Shown: positions 1 to 11,039 of the stretch, piece by piece
Layout of the letters: the number at the start of each line of letters is the position of its first letter
Position numbering within the stretch: the stretch's first letter is position 1
From: Strix aluco
Lineage: Eukaryota > Chordata > Aves > Strigiformes > Strigidae
Direction: 5' to 3'
Assembly (NCBI RefSeq): GCF_031877795.1
Contig: NC_133931.1
Location: 70,531,429 to 70,595,428, forward strand
DNA length: 64,000 nucleotides
Position numbers and translations under genes: made by a program
Notes under the pieces: model-generated
The model's input: the letters and a program-made list of their open reading frames with translations, nothing else
Database searches by the model: none
Told to the model about the DNA's origin: nothing

Positions 1-3000
1 AATGAAACATAGCACCTTATGACAAACATGACTACATTTCATATCTTGACTGCACTGACTTTTTGCAAACCTAAAAATTAGATGTATGAGGGTAGTTTTT
101 TCCTTTGTTAATCATATTTAACCTTGCCTGACATGTATTTTCAGTTAAATGATTCTACATTCTAGATGAGTTTTCCCAGGTTTACCCAGCTTTAATCTGA
201 AGCCAATATTCTGACTTGTTTTTACTTCAGCTCTTCTATATTACTGCAGTTCAACCATTTCACCACAGGTTAAAAGAAAAAAAAAAAGAAAGTGTTCAAA
301 TATTTATTGACTTTCAAAACAGGAAAGAGAAGAGAGGGAAATGTAGGAATGTCCTACAGTTTATCAGAATTGATGGAGATATTATATACTCATAAATCCA
401 TGTGTTCCTTTATTAGACAAACAGCCCTTCTGAGATAAACAACCTAACTGTTCTGGAAAAAGATCTTTTAGCTGCAAGGTCTTCAGAAAATAAAAGCTTT
501 TAAATGCTTGTGAACAGTGGATTGGAGTAATGGGTGGAAGAAACATTTACTAGAAAGTTTGGACTTTTTTATGCAGAATTGATTTGAACCTGGCTGCCGG
601 TCACAGCTATTAATTTGGTAGATTTGAGTCTGTTGTGAATATTATAGGTATTTGCCTCTCAAAACAAACATATCAAACTGTCTCCTACAGGCTGCAGTCC
701 CTTACCAAAAGAGTGTCATGGTTAGACTACTACTGTTATTAAACAGAGTCGTTTGACGAAATCTGAGTCTTATTTAGTCTTGTATTATATTTATTACATG
801 TAATTTAAAAATAGCTATTATATAACACATGTATTGTCAACACCTGTATTTTGCAACTGCAATCTACTGTAGATGTTTCCATTGCTCAGTGACTCTTCCA
901 CCCACCTCGCACCTGCAGTGTGAAGAATTACTCCATGGAGCTACATAAAATTGTTACATTTTCATGACATAACATCAATATTAAATGCTCAAAGATTCTT
1001 ATGATGTTTACGATTTTGAATGACCAAGGAAAAGAAACAGAAGGGATAAAGATGCAGTTATATCTGCAGCACTATTGTCATTTTTTTACTGTCTCAGTTT
1101 AACACATTTTAAACATAGAGAAAATGTTAACATGCTACTAAGAAATTTACCAGTGAGAGTTGAAAATAGGTACCCACTGGAAAATATTTTAATTAGTCTT
1201 CTATAGAGTATTTTCAGTCTTCTCTTGGAATATAGTCCCTTCATATAGTACAGACACTTCTCTGCATCCTTTCCCTCTGTGTGTGCATGTGCATGGTACA
1301 TACAAGCACACAGACACGGGTGTGGATCAACGTACATGTGTGCATAATTCTGGTTCCACTATTTCTAAACTTTCTGCACTGGGGAATAATATATATGCAC
1401 TTTAATTATATCTCATCGGCGAATATTTATAATAAGCAGACATTTTGCAAAGGTTAGAAGTTAAGCCTTGTCTCCATGGTATATATTGAGATTACAGAGG
1501 GAAAGGAAGAGCTGCTCAGAACAGAGCACCTCTGCTAAAAAAATTGACTGGTAGCGACAGTTCAGCTTCTACATGTTTCTTAACACTTTGCTGCTGTTGA
1601 GTCACGTTGTGTTATGAAATCTTCCAGATCAGAAAATTATGATGGTTTAAACACTTTTGTTTTAAAACAACCTCTGTTGCTCATAGACTACAGGCCAAAT
1701 GCCAAGGTATTTATTCAGAGTTGGATCCTACTGAGCATTAGATGGCATACTACCTCAGACTGCTTTCCGCGAAAGCTGAAGGCATACAGCGACTCTTTGA
1801 GATGTTCAGCACCTTGCAAAGCTGTGTGGGCATTCAAGTTAGCATAGTTAGTCCAAAGAGAGGGGGGAAAAAAAAGAGAGAACTGATTTGGCCTATAATC
1901 AGCTAGCCAGTCAGGTACACAGCTGTACACAATACAGACTGTAGGGTGACATTCTGATTCTATTGAATTCAATAGAAAAATGCTTACTGGCTTTAGCAAG
2001 GACAGATTTAATCCCAGAACCTGAAATATCTCCACAAACCAGTTAAATTTCAGTATAAAATGTCTAAATGTATGTTTTATCAAGCCACTTTTATGTTTCA
2101 CTGGCCTCTTTATCATGTGTCAACCAAAAATTCATAATACCAATTTTGACTGAAGGCTGGCTTTAATTACAATTTCTTTTACAGGTCTGAACTGCTTTTT
2201 GTATCCTGGGAAATGAGAGCAATTCTTTCTATCATATTCAGAAAGAAAATGAAAAGGTTGGTAAATGTATAAGTAATTTTAACTGATTCATTGATCTGAA
2301 TACTTTTAAAGTAATACAGTAAGTATTTCTGTCACACTTTGAAGTTAAGCTTGGAGCTCAGTTACATCCCTTAGGGTTATTTTATAGCCATTAAGAATGT
2401 GTACCTTTTATCTGGTGCCTTCAATTAATTGAATTTCAAAAATATTCTCAAATGTTTTTAGAAAATCATTTAGTTCCTGGAGGACATTCCTGTGTGATTT
2501 ATTGTTACAGTAATTAAAAGCAGTGAGTATTACACTGGTCACTGTTGGAACTCCTGTCTGCCTTTGGCTATATTTTGGTTTAAGTTAAAACATATAGTGC
2601 ACTTGAGAGACTTGTGAAGGGAGGCAAGAAAAAAATTAATTCTTTTCAGATTGCTTCAGAATTTTGGCACACTTCGAAATAACCTCTTAAAGTGATCACA
2701 GTGATATTTACATGATAATTATATGCAAGCACAATTAAACTTCTATATTAAACAATTAAATAATGCTTTTCCTGCTATGGTAAATTATTCCTGACTACCC
2801 ATATTAGTATTCTGTAGTTCTAATCAGTGCCATAAATAATTTTCAGTTTTACACATTCTGCTCTGAAGCAATTATTAAGAGCTCTCAGGAAGAGTTAATA
2901 CAGCTAATGAAAATAATTAGCAGAAAAAAATGATGGTTCATCCCGCATTGAAAGATAACCCTAACTGAAAACTACAAATGCTGCTTTAATTGCATCTTTG

Positions 3001-4640
3001 TTTTCTGAGGCACATGCAGTTCTCTTCTACAATGCCTTTTGTGCAAGAAGTGATCACTCACAAGTAACATTTTATAGAACTACTCACTCACGGGAAGGTC
3101 AGTGGGATTAGACCCGAGGTCCACTTCTCTTTAGTTGTTTAACATGGAGGAAGGAGCTTTTTCCTGTATTGCTTCCCTGGAGCTCCACCTCAGCAGCATT
3201 GCTCACCTGGTCTGCAGGCTCAGGCCACCCTCCCTGCTCCAGCAAAGCTGCGGCGCAGGAAGGAGAACTTGGTACTACTGACTCACTCAATGTCTCCTGC
3301 CTGTTCAAGGTCTTCAAGAAGGGTTGAAATGGCTCAGCTTTTAAGCATTTAAGATGATGCTGTTTTCCTACTAAAAAGTAATTCTCTCCACCCATCCATA
3401 TATTGAGTACACTAAGACAGCCTAAGCTATTTCTCTAACCACATCAACATTTTTTTTCTACCACAGAATAAAGATCTTCTCAAAATCATGGGCTCACAAA
3501 TGGAATTATGGTAACCCTTGCTTAGAAAATTATCAAAAAAATAATTATCAACCTGTATCTTTGTGGACTACAAAAGACCCACAAATGACCACACAGAATC
3601 TGAAAATAAATGTGTTTTACTAGCTTAGGCACGCATTTATGAATAAAAGTACAGTTGTACAGATTCTGACCAATGCAGGTCAGTACCAGATAAACATTTC
3701 ACATTTAAATGTAGACACTGAAGTCATTGTTCAAAGTAATAACCTTCCTTTTAATAAACCATTCCTTTTACACTGAAATGCCTAAAGGTTTTCTAATGTG
3801 TATCAGTCTTTTGAACATCACATAATGAATTTAATGTGAGAAAAGGAAAAGAAATGTACCTGTATGGATCCCTGCACATTAAGATAAACCTTGCTGCTCT
3901 GAGGCTAGCATAAAACTTGGCACCCGAGCCAGATGAGGACAAGAATAGTTTCAGTGAAAATCTGATTTCTATCCATGTATTTACTACATTCTGAATTATA
4001 TTGGCTTTCCTGTGAAATTATTCCAGTTACATAAATTATCTGAGAGGTTTCGTGATTAAGCTAATGTGTTTCTAGGACCTTCATAGCATGCATGACTTAT
4101 GAGACCAGCATTAGTATATTATTCCTTGACTAGGTGTGATTTAGTAATCTCTACAGGAAGGTGTGATTTAGTAATCTCTACAGGAAAATAAAGGCCAAAA
4201 AAGTACGAGATCAAGCTGGTGTTTTCTCCCATCTGATCTCTTAGACAGTAGGTCTTCAAAGGATAGCCACGGTGTTGCAGGAATTGACACTGGCAATTAA
4301 ATGATATTCCTTTTCTGATGTAAGTATGTGGTGCTATCACCAGTGCTGTTTGTCTAAGGACATGGAAAATTTAAGGGTTTTAACCACTTGGTATAATTTA
4401 ATGATGGCCTTTTCACAGCAGAGAGGGCATTGATCTAGCTACAGAAATGGGAAAGAATGCCAAAGGATGCCAGGATAGGCAGGACCAACACCATTTCTAT
4501 GGGGAAAAGAGTACCTTTTAATAGTTTAAACGTTAAAAATGGTTGAAACCTTAGCGTTATTGGTCATTTAAAAAAAAAAAAGAGAGGGAGAAAAAGAATC
4601 TGTAACGACATCATGAGCAATATCAGGCAAAATCTACAAA
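1..4640. other. AT-rich intergenic DNA, no gene recognised
   Basis: This stretch upstream of the IRX4 locus is AT-rich, with short A and T runs and scattered stop codons in all frames. The open frames are all under about 135 codons and overlap on both strands, as expected by chance. I see no splice-flanked exon, no recognisable protein motif and no transposon family that I can name. The only clear internal structure is the 27-bp tandem duplication at 4133-4186. In other vertebrates the region upstream of IRX4 leads towards IRX2 across a gene-poor interval, so emptiness here is expected. Confidence 0.6.
4133..4186. repeat. 27-bp tandem duplication, two exact copies
   Basis: Two identical 27-bp units lie head to tail at 4133-4159 and 4160-4186; each begins GGTGTGATTTAG and ends CTACAGGAA. 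There is no partial third copy. The perfect identity suggests a recent slippage or replication duplication in otherwise unique DNA. No function is indicated. Confidence 0.9.
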
Positions 4641-5129
4641 CGCCCTTCCAGCCATGGGCCAGAGCCCATGATTTCTGAGGAGTGCTTTTGCTCTGGTTGC
4701 AAGCACCTCCCCAGATTTGTTGGTGACCAGTGTTCCCTCAGTGGCTTGTCCGTCACGTCACTATGGTTGACCTGCACACATGTCTACTGGGATTTCAGCT
4801 CCGCTCAGTCTGACCACCCTCCTGCCTGGCTAGGCCAGCCTTTGTCAGAAAGCCACCGCGCTTTCTGGCGCGTGGGTCACAGCGGCAATGGGCGGCAATC
4901 TCCAAGGTGTGCAGGTCGCCATGAGCAAATTGGAAAAGACAGACTCAAGAGTCCACTCGCTTCCTTTAACCACCACTGAAATAATAAGAAATGTTGATCT
5001 CGTGGAACTGAGCTTGTTATATTACAGAAGATACATATTAATGGACTGTTGGGGGGCGGGGGGAGCTGTTAGTATAAAAAATGATTTTTTTGAACGATGC
5101 CTCCTGCCCTTGAACACCATACTAAATTT

Positions 5130-5830
5130 CAAGGAGGGGGGGCGGGGGGCAGCTGCATCCAGCAGCCCCCCAACACTTCACCACAGTAGTTCTCCCTTGC
5201 TGCTCTGCCGCAGGGAAAGATGGGGGGCAGCACCTCCCGGGCACCCAGGCCGTGGGGCTCCCCTGTCTCCGGCAGCTCCGGGCCCGGGGGGCGGAGGGGG
5301 GGGGGGGGTGTTGCGGGGTCCGGGTCCCCCGAAGCACGCTTGGGCCGGAGGGGAGCTGTCACCTCCAGGGGGGAAGGTGGTGTCACCCCGCCCTGTAGAA
5401 CAGGGGCTCGGGCGGTCGGGCGGCTGGACGGGGTCCACGGAGAGAGGCGGAAGGAGGGGTCCCCCCCGGGGCGGCGGCTCTGCCCCGCGGACACGGCGCT
5501 GCCCCCCGGGAGCCTCGGCCCCGCTTCAGGCCGGGTCTGCCGGCAGCCGAGCAGCCGGGCCAGGAGGCAGCCGGGGGCAGGAGCCCGGGGGCAGCGCCAG
5601 CGGGATGGGCCTCCCCAGGGCAGGGAGGGAGGGAGGCTGGGAGGGACACACAGGCAGGTCGGGGACAGCGCTCCCGGGTGATTTGGGGAGGGTAAGAGTG
5701 AGTCCCCCGGGGTGGCTGGGAAGCGGAGCGATGCCCCTGTCCCGAGCCACGTTGTCCTCGTCCTCCCGGAGAGCAGGCCAGCCCCGGGCGGGCAGCCCAG
5801 GCATCCAGGTCGCTGGGGGTTTGTTACTCT
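5130..5830. promoter_or_regulatory. CpG-rich island, distal upstream of IRX4
   Basis: A sharp rise in GC and CpG density begins near 5130, after AT-rich DNA. It includes long G runs (for example near 5290-5310), many CCCGGG/CCGG elements and GC-box-like strings. Several long overlapping open frames exist on both strands (the longest is 4888-6084 on the plus strand), but their translations are Gly/Pro/Arg-rich and unlike any family I know. I read them as a by-product of GC content. CpG islands of this kind around vertebrate developmental regulators are commonly unmethylated, Polycomb-associated or promoter DNA. Whether a transcript starts here cannot be seen. Confidence 0.5.
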
Positions 5831-6419
5831 GCTTTAAAACGCAGCGGCTCGCGGCAGGATTGGCTTTCTGTTTACAAGTGCAGATGGGGAGAAGGCTCAC
5901 GTTTTCTTTCTCCGTGTGGTTTCCCCGCCTTGGAAGCTGCAAGGGCAATCCGAGGAGGGAGAAAGGGGAAAGAGAAGAGGGTTTCCCAGTTTCAACATTC
6001 ATCAGATTTACCCTGTCACTGCACTACAAGGTGCAGCGTGTCGAACATTACGAGCACGGGTCCATGCAAATGACACGGGGATGAAAGAGCCCTGGCAAGA
6101 ATAAATCTGTCGATGTACAGATGTTCCCTATTAACGTTACTGTTCAGCCTTGGTGGTTACGGTGGGAAGACACCGGATTAAAAATTCCCATTGCCACCCC
6201 ACCTCTGCTGAACCTTTCTCCCCACACCTCTTTGTCTTCCCTTAATTAGGTAGGATATAATATTCTCTTTTTCCTCTCCTCTGTCTTATTGAGACGTCTG
6301 CCCCGGCTTGCGCCTTGAAACAGGAATGATATTGATTCCTCCTCCCCCTTCTGTCAATCCCGATTTGTCCCTTTTCCTGCTGAACAAACAATTAAGAAAA
6401 GAAAGTACCGACCGCACCG

Positions 6420-7060
6420 TACAACTTGGCACCCGGCCGGGCCCCGCAGGGCCGCCGGGGCGCGGGGCGGCCCCCGGGCACCGGGCGGGGGCCTGGAGCG
6501 GCTCTCGGCGCCCGGGGGTGAGATGGGCGGGGGGGGGGGGGGGGGCGCACACCAGGAAAGACATTTAAGACGGGGGACTCGCTGCCAGCTGGCCCAGCCT
6601 CGGGCCCCGGTAACTTCTCCTCAGGAGAGAGCGGCGGCAGCAGCCTGCGGCTGACAGCGGGCGGGACGGACGGACGGACGGACGGGCGGGCGCAGGAGGA
6701 CGGAGAGGATCAGCGGGAGCAAGCGCTCCTGCCCCGACCTGCCTGCGGCCGCCGCCGCCCCCCCGGAGGAAGCCCCCGGTGCCTGGGCAGCCCCGGCGGG
6801 CTGCGCCCAGTGCGGGCGGGCGGCGGCGGCGGGGCCGGCCCCGGGGGCGCGGCCGGGAGCGGGTCCCCGGTGGCGGGCGCCGCCGCGCCGCCCCCCCCCC
6901 CCGCCCCCTCCCCGCGTCCCCCGGCCCCGCCGCGCTGCCCCGGGGCTCTGCGCAGCGCCGAGGGCCGATGGGCGGACAGGTCCGGGTGCCCGTCTCCCGC
7001 GCGCAGGGCTAGCGCGGCCCTCCCAGCCCACCTCCTCAAACGGGAGGGAAACAAAGGCGG
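6420..7060. promoter_or_regulatory. CpG-rich island with GGAC microsatellite
   Basis: A second strongly GC- and CpG-rich block contains long G runs near 6530-6545, a short (GGAC)5 array at 6664-6683, a C run near 6892-6902 and many GC-box-like GGGCGG/CCGCCC strings. It directly precedes a complex non-repetitive stretch (7085-7380). The arrangement fits a promoter-type CpG island, possibly for a distal IRX4 first exon or for a divergent noncoding RNA. No coding exon is supported: open frames on both strands are low-complexity Gly/Pro/Arg/Ala. Confidence 0.45.
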
Positions 7061-7084
7061 CGAGAGAGGCAGGGAGAGTTGCCT

Positions 7085-7380
7085 GCAAGTTTAGCGCCTT
7101 TCAGTCGTGACTCGCCGAGATAAATGATAGTTCGGAGGTGCGCGCCGTTAATCAACGCTACGGCTGCCTTACAGCGTGTGCAACCCGCAGATCATTAGGT
7201 TAAATGGAGGACATTCGTGTCCTTCCAGAATCAATGCAATTATTGTTGGCAACAAGGACAACAGTTGGAGCGGCAGCACTAATTTTACTAACCTGCTATT
7301 AATTATGGTGTCCCCCACGCCCCAGACGGCGTTTATAACCCGCGGGAGCAAGCGGTGCTGGCTGCTTCTGGTTTAAAACG
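7085..7380. promoter_or_regulatory. Candidate conserved noncoding element with homeodomain-type sites
   Basis: This stretch is high-complexity and non-repetitive, sits between two CpG-rich blocks and carries many ATTA/TAAT cores, for example GATCATTAGG near 7190, GCAATTATTG near 7235 and CTATTAATTATGG near 7297. Balanced composition with dense homeodomain-type half-sites next to a developmental homeobox gene is typical of vertebrate conserved enhancers. Conservation is inferred from appearance only, because no alignment was possible. The 3' end holds a TATA-like element at 7334-7338. Confidence 0.4.
7334..7338 (+). promoter_or_regulatory. Candidate TATA box of a distal first exon
   Basis: TATAA occurs in the context GCGTTTATAACCCGCGGG. 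A start about 25-30 bases downstream would fall near 7360-7370. The transcript could then run to a strong donor, CAG|GTAAAC, after 7677, making a noncoding exon of roughly 310 bases in CpG-rich DNA. The pairing with the acceptor before the IRX4 start codon is inference only. Confidence 0.25.
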
Positions 7381-7677
7381 GGAAAAGTTGGAAGCGGAGT
7401 GCCTGGTCGCGTTGGAAAGTGTTAATCAGTAGGAAAGAGTGTGACCAGTGGAGCTGTTCACTTGAACGTCACTCTGGTGCAGGGGTTAGTGAAGTGACTG
7501 TGGCGCCTGGGGACCGGCGGCACCGCGCCGCGCCGCGCAGGTACTGCGCGCCGAGAAATGCCCGCGCTGCTCCGCGCAGCTCCCCGCGGAGCCCGCCCGC
7601 GCAGCCGAGAGGAGCGAAGCCCTGCCATGGCACAGCCATCGCTGCGAGGCTTTAGCCGAAGCCTGGCGTGATCGCAG

Positions 7678-7683
7678 GTAAAC
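7678..7683 (+). other. Candidate 5' splice site of a distal noncoding exon
   Basis: GCAG|GTAAAC at 7674-7683 is a good donor match at the edge of a CpG-rich stretch (7500-7680). Two further good donors lie downstream: GCAG|GTAAAT after 8238 and CCGG|GTGAGT-type (ACCG|GTGAGT) after 10234. Any of them could be joined to the acceptor ending at 12596. Transcript data are needed to choose between them. Confidence 0.25.
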
Positions 7684-7708
7684 ATTTTCTCCTCGTTTTG
7701 GTGGCGAT

Positions 7709-7710
<2 letters not shown>

Positions 7711-7742
<32 letters not shown>
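7711..7742 (+). repeat. (GT)16 microsatellite
   Basis: This is an uninterrupted GT dinucleotide array, 32 bases long, shortly downstream of the candidate distal donor. Such arrays are length-polymorphic and can adopt Z-DNA. Confidence 0.95.
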
Positions 7743-7744
<2 letters not shown>

Positions 7745-8439
7745 TGTTTCTCTCTCTACGGAAGCGGGGGAGGGGGGGAGCGGTGGGGTTTATCCCCCCC
7801 CTCCCCTTCGGAGCCTGCTTTAGCAGCAAGGCAGCTGAAAACGAACTGCTGGAGGGAAGAGAAACTATCTGTGATGAATCATTTGGCTTTGTGCAATCTT
7901 TACCTAGGACAGAGGGCAAATGTATTTTAACATGTGTGTTATTTCTTGGGAAGGGGGTGTGGATATGATATTCAGCGAGCGCTAAGGTAAGGTATCGAGT
8001 CAAACTTTCTGGATTTTAAGGCAAACTTTAAAAGGCATAGAATTTGACCTTGCAAGTAGGAAAGTTTTATCTTCGCAGGGAAGTATGTTCAAGCTGTCCG
8101 CTGCCAGAGAGCTCAAAGGCGGTGGCGTTTGAATGCCTCCGAGTCTGCGGCACTGGGGGTACAGGGCTGGAAAGAGAAACCTCTTACAACCTTTGCTTTG
8201 CTGGTGAAAGCGTAGTTGAGATGCTCTGCACCGAGCAGGTAAATGTGGGCATGTTGTAGGGTCCATCCAGCCATCCAGCTGCTGCCCAGGTCGCAGCGTT
8301 TGCTTCTCTTGCTGAAAAGTTTTGGGGAGGGGAGGTGGGAAGAGAGAGCGCGCGTGTTGGCTCTAGTTCTTAAGTGTGAAAAGTTAATAAATACGAAGAA
8401 CAGAATGAGCATGGGAGGCCTTTCTGCTTTAATCAGGAT

Positions 8440-8800
8440 TGTTTGCCAAGGGGATTGAAGACTTGGAGAATGAAAGCATTCGGAGGGATAGCTTTGAACG
8501 CCTGATTTTACGTGCAGTTGTAATCTGAGTCAATTAATTAGCGGCGCCTTCTTATGCAAGTGTTATGTTTGTCATCATAGCTCTGCCGATCACAAGCCAT
8601 TGCGTAGGTCTGTGCGGGTCGGCAGTGTCAGCTCGCTGTCCCTCGATTCAGAGTGCAGGAGATGCAATTACACCTCAGACGGGCTCAGGAAACACAGTCG
8701 TATTTACTGTCGATAGCGACTTTATGGGAGCTAATCTACTTGAAATTGTTGTAGGCTGCCCTCGGTTCCATGTCAGATCCCAAATGGGCAACGTGTAGAG
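8440..8800. promoter_or_regulatory. Candidate conserved noncoding element
   Basis: About 360 bases of high-complexity, balanced sequence without repeats. It holds a palindromic homeodomain-type core CAATTAATTAG near 8532 and further sites such as GCAATTACAC near 8665. The texture differs clearly from the GC-rich islands and the AT-rich desert and looks like deeply conserved enhancer DNA. The small open frame at 8565-8798 resembles no known protein and I do not treat it as a gene. Confidence 0.4.
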
Positions 8801-9249
8801 CTTCACAGCGTTTGTCAGGCGGTGTCAAGGTTGCTTTAAATCTGTAACGTGAAAACAAAGCGAAGTCGACTCAAAGAGCTCGCTAAAGTCTGTTTAGCCC
8901 ATAAGCAAATTCCGTCGCTGAAATATTTCCAGGAGTGGCAATAACCCCTCCAAAAGAGGAGGCGATGAAAATGCAGATAGTAAAAGTGTAGCTGCATTAA
9001 CTGCCTCTAGATCATGTCCCTGAAGACGTCCATCAAAGCGTTAGTCCTGAAGAGGCTCTCTGGTTTACCTGCTGTGGCCTGTTCCAGCACCACAGCGTTT
9101 CCTTCTCGTTTCGTGCTTTTATGATAAAACTTGTATGAACGTTGGCTCCGGGTTCTCGGGGAAGAAACACACAACTCTCGGAGATAGACTCGGTCGGGCT
9201 TTGGCTGCAAAATCCCCGCTCGTCTGGGTGTGCAGGCTGACTCCCACAA

Positions 9250-9580
9250 GAGGGGAACTCTCCAGCCTTTCCTATTGATCGCGATGGGTTTGGTTGCTCA
9301 AACTTTGGAGAAGGCAGCGTGTGTTTCTCTTTCGCGAAAGCTGTTAACTGCTTTGTACAGGAATCAGGGCTTTGACAAGGATCAATTTTTATTGCACGGC
9401 AAAGACTTGCATTTTCCAAATGCTTAAGGATATAGCCCACAGCATTAGGCGCCTTTGCTTGGATTTAAACGGTGTTACGTTGTTTGTGTGCAAGAGCCGC
9501 AAAGGTTATTTTAAATCATTGTGGGGCTTATTGCATGTTTGTGTGCGGGCACCAACTATTCAAGACGAAATATAATTGTG
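9250..9580. promoter_or_regulatory. Candidate conserved noncoding element with E2F-like palindrome
   Basis: High-complexity non-repetitive sequence containing a perfect 12-base palindrome CTTTCGCGAAAG at 9329-9340, a form resembling palindromic E2F/DP sites. It has no coding features: short frames occur on both strands and none is recognisable. I infer a regulatory role from texture and location about 3 kb upstream of IRX4. Confidence 0.33.
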
Positions 9581-9589
9581 TTGAGTTTC

Positions 9590-10550
9590 TTATCCACAAA
9601 GGGCCCTTACTTGTAGATTGTAAGTGAAACAAGACATGAACGCTGGAGGAAGATGTAACGTCAGCTTTTAGCGTTTCAGGTTAAGTTGTTTTGTTGCTGT
9701 TTTTTGGTTTTGGTGGGATTTTTTTTTGGTGTTTGGTTGCTTTTTTTAATAACTGCTTTCTAGGGAATACAGATTGGAACTGGCACAAAGCTGACCAGAG
9801 GTGTAGTAGCAGAGCAGGCAGGCTGCAAAGAAAAATGACAAATAATTATCATGATTAATACAGGAAAGTTCAGTGCAAAAATGGGCACCAGAGTATTTGC
9901 ATGGTGCAATGAAAGACAACTGTGATATATAAATAGACAGGGACTATAAATATTGAATTTCACCTTGTATTTTAAAGTTTAATAGACTCATCTAAATATC
10001 AAAACCTGTAGTATTCCGTGGGCCACTGCGGAGTTGACATCTGCAGTATTCTCAAAAGAGGGAAAGAAAAGGAAAAAAAAAACCCAACCCCACCACACCA
10101 GGACAACTCCCGAACTGTAGCCTGGAAAACTGGGAGGACTTCTCCAGGCGGTTCTCTAGCTCTCCCGGCTAATTATAGTGCCTTACACCGAGCCGCTCTT
10201 GAGATAAGTGCAACTGTTTTCTTCCCTAGCACCGGTGAGTTATACTCTAGGGCTTAAATAAACATCCCCCAGCGCAATCAGCGCAGGAGGCAGAGCGAGC
10301 CGCACCAAACGCTGCGTGCAGACCATTGTGTAAACACCGGGTGTCTTTTCTTCCCAAACAATGCAATAGACGGCCAGAACGTCGCGTGGAAGGAAGCTGC
10401 TCGGAAATAGGAGCTAAAAGTGTCATTATATCCCCGCAACACCGGGGTAGCAGGAGGAATAAAGGAGCATTTCGGTAAAAGAGACCCAATGGCTAAGTTA
10501 TTAATATTCCCAGAAAGAAGAAGGTATTAGCGTTTCAGGTGAGGAAAGAA
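9590..10550. other. Noncoding upstream DNA, little recognised
   Basis: Mixed-composition sequence with T-rich tracts (9700-9750) and an A-run near 10075. It contains one good donor-like site (ACCG|GTGAGT, exon side ending 10234), followed by a TATA-poor, moderately CpG-rich stretch. I see no gene, repeat family or RNA here. Confidence 0.4.
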
Positions 10551-10559
10551 AAAGCACTT

Positions 10560-10900
10560 TCTTCCCCTCCAAAAATCAATACAGAATTCAAACCCGATTA
10601 TTAATGTCATCTGATTCCCTTTCTTTATACGTTTCTCCCGGCTACAGATACTGAGCTGTCAGGATAATTTGCATGTACTGTATCTGATATCTTTTATTTG
10701 CAAACACTCTAAAGCGCCATAAAACGCCTCTCGTTGTAGTCTAACTCAATCCGAGAACTAGTATTTTCATCTGTAAATTAAAGCAATTACGCAGCAGATA
10801 TTATATTATGTGTACTGTGGTCTCCAGATAGTCATCAATCACCCTCAATCGAGCTGTCAGTGTGGGCAGATTCGTTTCTGGGAGGCAGTTTTCCAGCTGG
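10560..10900. promoter_or_regulatory. Candidate conserved enhancer with octamer and TALE-type sites
   Basis: High-complexity sequence carrying a perfect octamer ATTTGCAT at 10667-10674 (the binding form for POU factors). It also has ATTA cores (for example CCGATTATTAATG near 10595), a second TTTGCAAA-like element near 10698 and CTGTCA/TGACAG-type TALE half-sites near 10657 and 10854. CATCAATCACCC near 10834 resembles PBX/HOX composite half-sites. The density of developmental-factor motifs in non-repetitive DNA under 2.1 kb upstream of IRX4 makes this one of the best enhancer candidates. Confidence 0.42.
10667..10674 (+). promoter_or_regulatory. Octamer motif (POU-factor site)
   Basis: An exact ATTTGCAT in the context GGATAATTTGCATGTACTG. 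Octamers bind POU-domain proteins. The motif is common by chance, but here it sits within a dense candidate enhancer. Confidence 0.4.
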
Positions 10901-11039
10901 GGAGAAGAAGAGAACATCATCATTAATTAGAGTGTGACCCTGGGGCTATTCACATGTCTGAACCCAGGGATCTCTCTGAGCAAGTCTGCACACCACGGAG
11001 CAACGTTCAACGGCACCAGCAGCCGAGCTTCAGCCTCGG

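Noticed and set aside
1086-1337. An 83-codon minus-strand frame with a His/Cys-rich start
   Set aside because: The His/Cys bias comes from a GTGTGCATGTGC-type tract; no zinc-binding pattern or neighbouring exon supports a gene.
4888-6084. A 398-codon open frame on the plus strand
   Set aside because: It runs through a CpG island, overlaps several long frames on both strands, and its translation is Gly/Pro/Arg-rich with no family motif. GC-rich DNA lacks stop codons, so the length is not evidence.
6621-7094. Several frames of 77-155 codons on both strands in the 6.4-7.1 kb CpG island
   Set aside because: Gly/Ala/Pro/Arg low-complexity translations without motifs, explained by base composition.
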